64,000 nucleotides of DNA from Platerodrilus igneus (taxonomy: Eukaryota; Arthropoda; Insecta; Coleoptera; Lycidae), in NCBI GenBank assembly GCA_036346225.1, contig JARFIW010001670.1, positions 5,332,001 through 5,396,000 of the forward strand. Direction: 5' to 3'. Below the pieces are notes generated by a model. The model was given only the letters and a program-made list of their open reading frames with translations, did no database searches and had not been told where the DNA came from. Positions 9,960-21,060 of this stretch are shown in pieces (positions within the stretch are counted from its first letter, which is position 1; each line of letters starts with the position of its first letter). Made by a program: the position numbers and the translations under genes.

Positions 9960-12365
9960 CAGTGAGCTATAGAGGCAACCTATAGGTTGACCAAATTAGT
10001 GTGTTCTCTAGTAAGGAGCCGGATTTAGATAGGTCCCCAAAAGAAGGCAGCATCTCTTTCGATACTTAGAGTGGCAGAGACCATAGGGGTCGGTATGACA
10101 TTCTATTGAACACTATTGCGAAGTGGTAAGCAATGGGAAAGAACCACATTAACTCCCAAGTACACAGCATACTAAAAACGTTTTCAAAAATGATGTCATC
10201 CTCTGGAGTAAAAGGTTCCAGAGTTAAAATAGTCCCCCATTCGGATCTACGGGAGGGGACTACTTCAGAGGATTAGGATTAGGATTAGCAAGCTCAATAA
10301 GATGAAAAGTAGTACTTGAAACATCTTGAGACTTGGAGCATGGAACGTTAGAAGCATGAAGTAAGTAGCCAAGCTAGAGAATCTGAAAATCACAATGGAT
10401 AGGCTATAGATATAGTAAGGACTAGAAAAAGTCGGTGGCCAGAGGCGGGAGATTTTTGGAGTGGAGTCTTTAGGGTAATTCATAGAGGATCAGAGGAAGG
10501 AAATTCGGGTATGAGGACACTAGAGAACCACTTACAAAATGATAAAAGACTACTCATGGTTAGATTACAATCTAAATCAATAATGTAATAATACAAGTAT
10601 ACATGTCCACTTCTAGCTACAATGAGGAATGATATAGAAGCAATCTACAAAGTTAACAAAATCATACTAAAATTCGTTAAAGAACACGGAAATTTAAAAA
10701 TTGCTGTAGATTTTAATGCAGTGGTAGGTGAGGGAGGAAAAAAATGTTAGTGGACTTATTTATTTTAGGAACGAGAAACGACAAGGGAAATTGACGTAGA
10801 ATTTAGCGACAAAAATAATTTAACCATTTCATCATCATCCTAAAAGATGATGCACGTGGAAGATGCCAAGAGACATAAGAAGACATGAAATAGATTACAT
10901 TCTTGTGAGACAACCATTTAGGAATCAAATAAATGACTGTAGAAGCTACCCAGAGGTAGATATAGACAATGATTACAACATAGTAATATTGAAATCCACA
11001 CATAAATTTAAAATTTTTTAAAAAAGAAACAGAACCAGGCACTTTGATTTTGAGAAATTAAACGATAGAGGTATCCACAAGAGATTTGAGAATAAGTAAA
11101 ACGAATTGCTGAAAGACATCAAAAAAATTTCTTATACTAAGGAAGTAGAAGAAGAATGGAATAACGTAAAATCCAGCCTATACATGGCGGCCAGAGATGT
11201 TTTGGGATACAAACAAAAAGAAAATATGAAAGCATGGGTAACAAAGAATAGTCCGAAGTTAATAGAAGAAAAACGATGGTACAGAAATAAACCAGACGAA
11301 GCAATAAACAGATTTTTAAAGCCATAAAATGAAAAGTTATTCGGTAATGCAGGAAATCTGAAGAACAATGGATTGGGGATAGTTGCAAAGGAGTACAAAC
11401 TAAGATAGAAATAGGATACACACACAGATTAATTAGAATGAATTTTATGAATATAAAACCGCATAACAAAAATATAAGAGCATGGAGGTGGTGGCGTTAT
11501 AGAAAATGTAGAGGAAGTGGATAAATGGCAAGAATATATAGGGAATTTATTTGCACGATCGGAGCTAGAAGCACTAGCACAGGAGAAAAGGACGACTTGG
11601 GATATCTTATACTTAGAGATGAGTTTGAACTAGCATAAAGAGTCTGAAAAATAAAAAGGTATCCTGTATATATAAGGTGTAAGCAGAAACTCTAAAAGCG
11701 ACTGGACAAGTAGCAATAGAATATCACTACCAATTTGTAAGCTATACGTATGAATCAGCACCATAGTCATTATACCAAAACAAAAAGGATGTGGATAGAC
11801 GTGAAAACTTTCGAACAATAAATTTGACAGCACACACGTCAAAAATATGAACTAGAATTATACAAAAACGGATGGGAAAATGGGCTTAAGAAATATTAGA
11901 AGAAGATCAATTTGGGGTTAAGCAAAACAGGAAAACAAGGGGCCACGTTAGCTTTAGGTGATAATGGAGAAAATTATAAAAAAAAGGAGAAATGAGGTAT
12001 ATAAGGTTTGTAGATCAGAAAAGAGCATTCAACAATGTAAAATGGAAAAAAGTTCAAAATACTCAAAAAAGATAGGAATGAGTTATAGGAATAGATGGAT
12101 TAGTACAAAGTTTATACAAACAGCAAACAGCTGTATTAGAATTAACGCATGAATATAGAGAAGTAAATATTAGGAAAGGGGTGAGAGGTATGTGCACTAT
12201 CTCCATTAATTTTTAACTTGTATATCAAAGAGGCAATGAATACTGTCAAATGCAGAAAGACAAACGATTGATATGTTCAGATTTGCAGACGATATAGCAG
12301 TGTTAGCATCTAGCAACGAAGAGTTAGAATAGCTCCTAATGAAATGAAAATAATTGGGAGATTTA
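9960..12365 (+). pseudogene. Degraded endonuclease-reverse transcriptase non-LTR element
   Basis: Pieces occur in retroelement order across several frames: a leader with CCCCCATTCGGATCT (about 10235), the endonuclease start RLGAWNVRSMK-like (about 10330), a catalytic FNAVVGEGG segment (about 10715), a connector open frame at 11106-11327 (EEEWNNVKSSLYMAARDVLGY), and near 12275 the RT catalytic box FADDIAVLASSNEEL. Stops and frameshifts are scattered throughout. The match to insect endonuclease-RT elements is clear, but the exact clade (RTE or a relative) is not. It breaks off at about 12365 in unrelated sequence, so the 3' end is missing. Minus-strand frames in this interval are shadows. Confidence 0.7.
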
Positions 12366-12854
12366 AAGCCTCTTATTTAATGGACAAGTCACGTTATCGG
12401 TTATTATACTCATGCGCAGTAGTGAAAAATTAATCCACGGTTATTAAGCAATAGCGTGTTACGTTACGAACAACGTTCGCTTAATAATGGATGGTGTTGG
12501 AAACAGGTTTGCCAGCTTATATAATGTTGTGTTTGTAATTAAGTATTAAAACTAAACAAAATTAGTTTTACTACCTATGAATATCACTATTAGTGGAAAT
12601 TTATAATGTTTATAGACTTTTAATTGCCTTAAATGCAATATTTGTAAACACAAGGGAAGCAGATCAATGAATTTGGTACCTCTGCAAACTAACTACGAAA
12701 AGTTTGTCTGTATGTGTCAGAAGAGTCTAATCATATTTTTCTTTAATAATATGTATTTAATGAATTTGAATATAGGTGCATTGTACTCATATCCTTAAAA
12801 TACAATCATTTAGTTGTTATTTTGGTTTATTTTGAACTCGCTAAACAAGATACT
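12366..12854. other. Unassigned sequence, includes upstream region of the Myb/SANT-like gene
   Basis: Begins with CpG-containing sequence (GTTACGTTACGAACAACG, about 12460) unlike the neighbouring AT-rich DNA, perhaps the end of another element. It then becomes AT-rich up to the ATG at 12855. No coding feature seen. Confidence 0.35.
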
Positions 12855-14420
12855 ATGGATTACAGTGCTAGAAAACGGTTACGATTTAATGACCATGATG
12901 ATATTACTTTTTTACGGGAGGTTTTGGGGCAGAACCCCCATTCAAATTTCAGTTGTGTGGCCATTATTCAAGAAAACATGCAGTCTGTGACAAAAAAGAA
13001 TGTTTCTATAAGAACTCTCAAAGAGCATTTAGAATTGATAATAAAATTATGGTTGAAGGAATATAAAAATTTACGAAACCTGTAAGTATAATAAATATGT
13101 GTAAGTTTTTAAATTTTTGGTATAATTAAATTATCAAAAAACAGCGTGCCATATCTGCAAAATTGCTTTTATTAGGTTGAGTAAGATACTATTTAAAATA
13201 TATCCAGGGTAAGAAAGAAGTAAGATGTAATATTTTATGCCTTTTATAGATCTGGAATAGAAGTGGCATACTCTGAGAAGAATTCTCTATGCCAATATAT
13301 TCATGAACTGATGTGCAACCAGGATAAAAAAACAAGTAAAAAAAAATTGTAAACTTTCACGAATGTTAGGTATAGAGGTTCGTGACCAATGTGCTTCCAT
13401 TTCAAATGGTTCTCAAGTAAAAGTATAAACTAACGTTTAGTTGCGATTGTAAGTATATAATAGCCACATGACCAGTTTTAAACCTGCATTTTTAGCACCA
13501 ACCGAGAATCCTCTTTGAGACGTAAAGAGAACATTTTATTGGAAGATCACAATTATCATTCAAATGACAAACTTGAACAAGTTACAGATAAGGGTAATAA
13601 GGTGTTTATTATTAAATGGAAAAAAAATTTTGATCTCACTTTTGTTTCAGATTCGGTTATTTTAGAATTAAACAATTTTCCTTAATTAAATTGTAAAATA
13701 AAGTTTTGAATATTATAATGGTTTATGTTTTAGTTCCAAATTCAGAAAATATAGCAGATCCAGAACCCATAGCTGCAGCAAGTATGTCTCATACTCCTAA
13801 ATCATCCAGAGTGCTAAGTAATGACTAATGAGCATTCTTCTGATAGGCAAAGAACAAGCAAAGCACTGGCTTAAAGCATTGACAAGTGAAATGAAAACAT
13901 TTATTAATTTTCCTTTACTTAAATGATACAGTTAGAAGCGTTTTCGGAAACTTACTCGGATCACTTAAACTAGTAACCGTGACGTTCCTTAACTAAGAGT
14001 TACTAACTTACCCGTGTTCTTTGACGCAAGGTTAGCTACCAGGATCGGTGATACCCGGTTGTTCAGGCAAGGTCAAAGGTAAACTGATTACTTTTGACCC
14101 TACCTGAACAGCAGGGTAACCCTGATCACTGATCCTGGTAGCTAATCTTGCATCAACGAACACGGGTAGGTTATATAACTCAAGTTTCGCTTTTTGTCTT
14201 ACTGAATAAAATATGGTTTTGAAGTTCTCTATGTTACTTTTTCTAGCCTCATTTAAATATAATCTAATCTAATCATGTTTCCTATCCTTTAGGTGCAACA
14301 AGATCCAAAAAAAGAAAAATTAATGTATCAAGGCAAGGACTGGCCTGAGGCATATGACTATGAACAAAAAGAAATTAAAAGAAAGGAACTAGAATTGGAA
14401 GAAAGAAGATTATGAATTTA
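12855..14420 (+). pseudogene. Myb/SANT-like DNA-binding domain gene, multi-exon, decaying
   Basis: Exon 1 (12855-13081) encodes RKRLRFNDHDDITFLREVLGQ and later VSIRTLKEHLELIIK, the N-terminal Myb/SANT-like domain of a gene family expanded in insects and cnidarians. It ends at CT|GTAAGT. Exon 2 begins after the AG at 13248-13249; joining there keeps the frame (phase 2) and gives a family-typical segment like SGIEVAYSEKNSLCQYIHEL, then a TAA at 13350-13352. Later pieces look like original exons: TNRESSLRRKEN (about 13496), SENIADPEP (about 13740), then SKKRKIN and, after a frameshift, EQKEIKRKELELEERR (14290-14415), a C-terminal coiled coil. The early stop and the frameshift point to a pseudogene, though a short spliced product from exons 1-2 remains possible. 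Confidence 0.6.
13997..14180. mobile_element. Hairpin MITE in an intron of the Myb/SANT-like gene
   Basis: A near-perfect inverted repeat of about 180 bp. The left arm has ACCCGTGTTCTTTGACGCAA and TTAGCTACCAGGATC; the right arm has the complements of the same blocks. The two arms are almost contiguous around a short centre near 14090. The outer bases GAGTTA and TAACTC are also complementary. No target duplication could be fixed. It lies between the third and last recognisable exons of the surrounding gene copy. Confidence 0.75.
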
Positions 14421-15140
14421 TAGGTGCAAGGAAATTTGTTGCTAACGTAGAACTCGCATGTACTATGTACTGTGACAAATGTATGATACCTACATTAATG
14501 CTTAGTCAGAGGAAGCAACTGCTTTATACAGTCCCGCAAGGATTAGTAAATCCAAAATTTTATATAGTTATATGAATACTCTTATTTTGATGTAATATAT
14601 TTCTCTCAGCAAACTATTGGTTCTTTTACCGCTTACAATAATAATCTACATTACATGTACAGTGTGATGTACAAGTATACTTCATACCATATGTACATTA
14701 CAATGTACATGCTGAAAAATACGCTGAAAATTTAAAAAAAAATAAAATTCTTGATCGAATATTCTACTTAGACATTTATTAATTCATATCCATAGAAACT
14801 TACCTTTTTACCCTAAATAAAATAATTCAGGTCTGAAGGGGTTAAGAAAAAAAATGTTTGTATGAAGTTTAAGGATTACAGTTACTAGTAAGTGTTTTAT
14901 ATGAAATTGTAATTCTGGTTTTAGGAATTTGAGCTGCTAAATCAAAGAATTGTACGACTTGTTGCTGGTTTAATCCCAATTGGAATTAGTTCATTCTTTG
15001 AAACTGCTGCAAATATTTCCACCATCAATCTGCTTAAAATTGATCGCATTCCTAACTGTAATGTTTTTCTAAATTTTTGGCTTTCCAAAAGAATAGTTAT
15101 TTTGGATTTATGTGTTCGGTTTACTCTGTTTTTCAAGCAT
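14421..15140. other. Non-coding spacer before the DUF7869-type element
   Basis: Includes repeated ACATGTACA-like motifs at 14650-14715 (ATTACATGTACAGTG, TACATTACAATGTACATG). No gene recognised. Open frames here have no domain match. Confidence 0.4.
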
Positions 15141-15150
15141 AATTGAAGGG

Positions 15151-15405
15151 GTAAGTGGATAAAGGTGCTAAGTCACATTTTTAAAAATATTGAGATGTTG
15201 TGTGGATGAAGGTGCTAAGCGCTATTCTTTCGATTTCCACATTTTGGTTCGCAGAGAACTGATAATAGCAAAGTTACCAGTTGATAGACGTGCTAACTGC
15301 ATGCAAACAATAAACAGCAAATTTGCATAAAGGGGTTATGTGCTTTTAACACCTTTATCCAGTAGATGGCTGTGGCAGTAATGTGGCTTAGCACCTTCTT
15401 CCACT
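15151..15405. repeat. Terminal motif copies at the left end
   Basis: Variants of GTGGATAAAGGTGCTAA occur at 15155-15171 (+), 15202-15218 (+, GATGAAGG), 15281-15296 (+, weaker), about 15345-15361 (-) and 15388-15405 (-). The right side has weaker copies at about 24666-24683 and 24715-24735, plus the terminal copy at 27303-27323. Clustered copies in both orientations near both ends resemble the transposase-binding sites of many DNA transposons. Confidence 0.65.
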
Positions 15406-17799
15406 GACTGTTTGTTTTGAAGTTTAGTTGATGGTCAGCAGGTAGTACCTTAGTGTGTGTGTGTGTTTTTAAATTAAATGAATTAATGCAATATGTTTTC
15501 ACGGGGGAAAATGCTAGTTCATTTGGCAACAAACCCAAATAATGGCAATATAAAAGGAAAATCTAATACTGAAAGAGAAAATGAAGTAAGAAAGCAAGAT
15601 AACCTCAAAATTTTTGAAGAAGAGCAACAAGTTCTAAAAGGTAGGACTAGGAATATGTTTTATTGATCCTTTAGTTCTAATGTATTACACTTACAAGAAC
15701 AATAAATTATTTACTTTTAAAGTCTAATTATTTATTTTTCTTTAAGATCATAAAAATGAAAAAGTAGAAGAAAACTAAGTCTTTGATTAGAGAACTTGTA
15801 GAAGGAAGATTCGCAGAAGATAATGAAAATAATGAGGTTCAATTTGAAGCAGAATCTGTTGGAGATAATCATAGTTCCATGCTCATTGACGGTAAGCAAA
15901 AAAGAAAGTAGTAATCCTGTAGCAGAACTTATTGTATTTCTCGATAAAATGCGTCTTAACAGAATATGCTTAATAATAATATTTAATCGTCGACTCACAA
16001 TGGGGTTTTAATAATTAAACTTAATGAATTACTTTAAACTTATGTTATGCTTATGTTACAGATTTGAACATCGGAAGAGAGGAGGAGATTAGTGAAACCT
16101 TGCCTTCCGATGAGTGTGATGACATCCTGCTTTCTGACACATTCAGTAGCGAAGGAGATGTATATATTCCAGATTACATCAAACTATCATTTTCATTGGA
16201 AAATAAAAGTTACGAAAAAGAAAACTTCAGTAATATTAAAAATAATGGAAGTAGATCTGATGTAGAAGTACTAGATTCAATAGAATCTGAAATAATATTA
16301 GGGAAATAGAAGAACTTAATATGATACCGGCAAAGAAAAAGAAAAAAGTATTTCCTTTTAAAGAGAAGAATACAAGGAAAAGACAAAAAAATGAACAAGA
16401 ATGGAAGAGAAGAAAATCAGCTATTCTAAGGCAATGTGACAAAAGCTATATTTCACAAAAAGGTGCAATTGTGCCTGAAAAACAGGCCAACTTACATTTA
16501 TACTTGTGCAATGAAAAATGCAGACTCCAATGTAGTGCACAATTTAATAAGGAAGAAAGGGCAAAACATTTTTTCTAGTTTTTATAAACTAGACATTAAT
16601 GCTAAAATGCTTTGCGTTTTAAAAGCATTGTAAACGAGTCGGTGAAACGACACAGGACCGCTGCAAAAAACACAGATCAGGGTCTTTTAGGTATTTTGTA
16701 ACGTGCTCTGGAAAACAAACACAAGTTTGTAAAACTGCGTTCCTTTCTTTGTTTCAGATTGGCAGAAAAAAAGTGCTGTTAATACAATCTCAAATAAAAA
16801 GTGGACTATGTACACCACCAAATAACCAACATGGTGTCATAAAAAGAGGCCTATCACAATGGACCTAGATGTACGTGACTTTATAAAGGAGCATATAGCA
16901 CACTGTCCTGCTGATACATCACATTATTCTCGCAACATCAACCCCCACTGAAAATACCTGTCCCTTCTTTTGAGTATTTCAACAATGCACAAAATGTATT
17001 TAGAACAGTGTGCGGCAGATAGTCTTTCAGAAAGGTTTAAAGTAAAAAAAGCTTTTATTCAAAAGTATTTTCAACTGAATTTAACCTCTCATTTGGTTTG
17101 CCACGAAGCGATACGTGCAGCACTTGCGATTCAGGTAACTGTGATGAATTGCACAAGGAGTTTTATCATGCCGCGTTTGCATATCAACACATTAACAAGG
17201 ATAAGGCAAAGGAAGATGACAGCTTTGATTATTGTACATTTGATTTACAACAGACAATGCCATTACCAAAGCCAACTACATCAAAGGCATTCTACTTACG
17301 TTGGTTATGGTTTTACAACCTTGGTACTCATATAATGACTAAGGGGCAAGAACAAAGTACCTTTTATACTTGGACTGAATATGTAGCGAAAAAGGGGAGT
17401 GATGAGATTTGCAGCTCCATTATCGCGTTAATTGAGTTTAACAAAATACTAAAACAAAAAAATCATAATATTTTGAACTGATTCTTGTGCAGGTCAAAAC
17501 AAGAATTTTCAATTGATCTTTGTGTACCACTATTTGTTACTTAAAGGCCTGTTCAAAATCATTGATCATAAATACCCCGAAGTTGGACATACTTATTTAG
17601 ACTGCGACCGGGACTTTGGTCGAATAGAGAAAGTTCTTCGTAAACACAAGTCAATATACGCCCTAGAGGAATAACGGAACATCATTGCTATGGCTACAAT
17701 ACTACAAACAAATTTAACTGACCACTTCACTACAGTAAACATTCTTTACAGTGCTGAAGAAAATGGCAGATGTAAACCCTGCCCTAAATTCATAAGCAG

Positions 17800-20163
17800 A
17801 TCTAACAAAGCGAAGTGTGAAACCAAGCTAAAGAAATACACTAGAAAAAATTATGAGTATGAACGTGGACGATGTGACAAATCATTTCATTGAGCAAATA
17901 CAACATGCCATCACTGAATCAACAACACAGGTAAAGATAAAAAAGTGAAATAAAACGAAAAGAATGGATCACAGAAGGACTAGTCAAAGCAACCATTACT
18001 AAACAAGCACTTTATAATGTATGGAAGCAGAACATCAACAATGAAATAAAAAAAGTAATTATATAAAGTACCGCAATATGCTCAATACACTTATAAAAAA
18101 TACAAAAACCAGTTACTATAGAGAAAAAATAGATAAATACTCAGACTGTTAACAGAATAGTACAAAAAAGAAAAAACAACAAGAAAATCAAAAAAAATAA
18201 AACCGCAACTGGACAAAAACTAACTTCAGAAGCCCAAATTGCATGCAACCTAAATATGCACTTTACCAAAAATAGGACAAAAGTTGGCAAACAAGATCAA
18301 CAAAGTTTCAGATAAAATCAAATTTGAAACAAAAAAAAACCCAATACAATATTCCTACGTCCAACCAACGAAAACGAAGTCATAAAATATATAACGGAGC
18401 TAAAGGAAAATAAAGCGCCAGCGATCGACGGCATCACACCAAAAATAATTAAAAACATTAAACATATAGTAACACCGGTATTAACAACAATCATCAACAA
18501 AATACTGGAATCCGGAATATGCCCAGACACATTCAAAAAGGCAGTAACTATACCCATACATAAAGATGGCGACAAAAATAATCCAGAAAATTATAGACCA
18601 ATTTCACTAATATCAAGTATAAGTAAAATATTCGAAAAACTCTTAAAAGACAGGCTAACAAATTTTCTAAGTAAGTACAATTGAATATCCTCAAATCAAT
18701 ATGGTTTCCGTGAGAACAAATCAACACAAGATGCACTAATTGAATTAGTAAGCAGAAAACAAAATTCCTTGGACACAAACCAACGATCCCTTTACATATT
18801 TATAGATTTGGCAAAAGCGTTTGACACGGTCAACCACAAGCAACTATTGAAATGCCTAGAACACCTGGGAGTAAGGGGAATTGCACATAAATTAATAAAA
18901 AGCTATCTCCATAATAGAAAACAATGTGTCAAAATAGGCGACAAAATCAGTGATATGATGACAGTCGAATGTGGAGTACCACAAGGAACTGTACTTGGCC
19001 CAATCCTTTGCAAACGACACAATCATTTTCTATGCAGACGCAACATGGGAAGAATTAAGAAGAAAAACAGAAAAAGATCTAAAAATGATCACAAACTGGT
19101 TTGACAAAAAGCTACTAACAGTAAATTACAACAAAACTAAGTATATTGCCTTTACTTGCCATAACTACAACTTACCAACATTTGACAAGCTATGCATAAA
19201 TGATTACAATGAATCCAGTATAACAGTAGAACAAGCAGACCACACAAAGTACCAAGGAATATATATCGACAAACATATAAAATGGGACGTCCACAACAAC
19301 AAATTAATAAGTAAGTTAAGAGGGATCTTATACAAATTCCAAATTATTAAAAAAATATTGCACTTGAACAACTTAAAAATAATATACCATGCTCTTGTAC
19401 AGTCTATTATTCAGTATGGAATTATTGCTTGGGGCTCAGCAGCATATAAATACCTAAAGAATGTAGAGATAGTACAAAAAAGATTCATTAGAATATTATA
19501 CAACAAACACTGGAGACACCCAACGGAATTGTTATTTAATGATACCGATATATTTAGTATTAAAAAATTGTATTTCTAAAACCTGGCCGCTTATCAGTAC
19601 AACAATAAACATCTACTGCATACAACAGAACATAAGTATGACACAAAAAACAGGGAAAATGAAGAAAACATTATAACCAGAACAAGTAAACAAATAGGCC
19701 TAAGATCACCTTCTGTTTTAGGTCCCAGAATATTTAATGTATTGCCGATAGAAATCAGGAATAGTAGTAATAATGTAGTAAATTTTAAAAATAAATGTAA
19801 AAAGTGGATAAACCAAAGCAGTAACTACATAAATAATATACTTGAAAAGTACTAGTGCAATGAGAAACAAAATAAATAAATAAATAAGAATTTGCTAAAG
19901 TATAGATGATGATGATAGTAGATAGGTAAATATTAATTAAGGTAAGTTCAATAAGTATTAATATTATAAAATCCACGCACAAGCAATGCTTTAGCGGATA
20001 AATTCTGTTTATTTGAGACTTGACCTATGTAAAATATTATTGTATTCCTAGATAAAAATGTGTATATTTAGATAAGTATAGTAAGATAGTTAGGAAATTG
20101 TACCTACTTACGCAAATGTACGTTTAAGTAACTCAATAAACCAATTATTATTATTATTATTAT
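17800..20163 (+). mobile_element. 5'-truncated Jockey-like retrotransposon inserted in the DUF7869-type gene
   Basis: ORF2 remnant with C-terminal endonuclease/linker sequence (NVDDVTNHFIEQIQHA, about 17855), then RT motifs in order: ENKAPAIDGITP, YRPISLISSISKIFEKLL, QYGFRENKSTQDAL, FIDLAKAFDTVNHKQLL, CGVPQGTVLGPILC. About 20 residues are then missing, and the frame resumes with FANDTIIFYADA in place of the usual FADDT box. The thumb follows to 19579, where a stop interrupts a frame that continues to about 19855. Further stops occur, for example at about 18682. The 3' end is AATAAACC plus an (ATT)n tail at about 20135-20163. The 5' junction lies between about 17745 and 17820; no clear target duplication was found. 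Confidence 0.78.
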
Positions 20164-20321
20164 TGTTGCGATCCACTATTAGGCAACCCGTCAAACATAC
20201 AAACGCCCGGGGCACAGCGTATTCTTCAGCATTCCAGAATCCTTCTAGAAAATACTAGATAATGAGTCATATCTTTAATGCAGGGTATATATAAGGCCGC
20301 TTATGAATATAAGAGGCAGTC

Positions 20322-21060
20322 ACCGAGACGAGCTTTGCCCCTGGTCATGGTCACCTTTACCAAGTCCACGGAGGCGAAGCGAATCTTTCAGCTTCAGCAT
20401 GTGCTGCACCTGCGAGTACAGGTGGAGATACCGCACCGACGGTCCGAAGTAGGACAATGCCATCGGTGCCAGAGATTCGGCCATACGCAGTCGAACTGCA
20501 AGGCCACGCCTAAGTGCGCCGGCGGCCACCTTAGCGGCACCTGCCTCAAAGGCAGGGAAGTTCCTGCGGTGTGCGTCAACTGCGGTGGCGCGCATCCAGC
20601 GAGCTATAGGGGATGCTCCGCATTCCCGAAGCCAAGGGTGGCCAAAAGGCAAAACGAGACCGCACCAAAGGCACCGGTCAGCGTCCGCCCTGCGATGTCG
20701 ACGCCGAGGGCCGCTGCTGTGGGAGTCCACTCCTACGCCACCGTCGCCAGCGGCTCGGCTAAGGCCGTCTCTACCCCGACAGCCAAGAGCCCTGCTCTTG
20801 CGCAAGTTGAGGAGACGCCTGCCCAGGCAGCCCAACCCACCCCCAGTGGTGGAGCGGCAGCCAGAGAAACACCGTCCTGTGGAGGCGTGCAATGGGGTTC
20901 CATCATCGGACTCCTCGCTGGAATCGACTTCCAGAAGCTGACTGCGATCGCCAGAAAGCTGCTGCCTATAATCGCCGAAGCCAAAAACTTCGGCGATTTA
21001 GTCATGGGTTTAATTGCCTGCGGCAAGGATATCAGCGAACTCTTCCATCTTGATGGATAG
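20322..21060 (+). CDS. Jockey-type ORF1 (Gag-like nucleic-acid-binding protein), 5'-truncated
   Basis: About 245 codons remain, open to a TAG at 21058-21060. It contains the retrotransposon gag-type region HVLHLRVQVEIPHRR and then three CCHC-type zinc knuckles: CHRCQRFGHTQSNC, the degenerate CAGGHLSGTC, and CVNCGGAHPASYRGC, an arrangement typical of Jockey ORF1. A low-complexity Ala/Pro/Thr linker follows, then a helical C-terminus. In such elements the protein packages the RNA for reverse transcription. The start codon lay in the lost 5' part. The upstream frame to 20278 runs into LTR sequence and is not native. The overlapping plus- and minus-strand frames (20320-21222) are shadows of high GC content. 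Confidence 0.85.

Noticed and set aside
11132..11469. Minus-strand frames of 97 and 110 codons
   Set aside because: Antisense of the retroelement connector region; the plus strand carries the recognisable sequence.
16210..16442. Minus-strand Phe/Leu-rich frames
   Set aside because: Antisense of the Lys/Glu-rich exon of the DUF7869-type gene.
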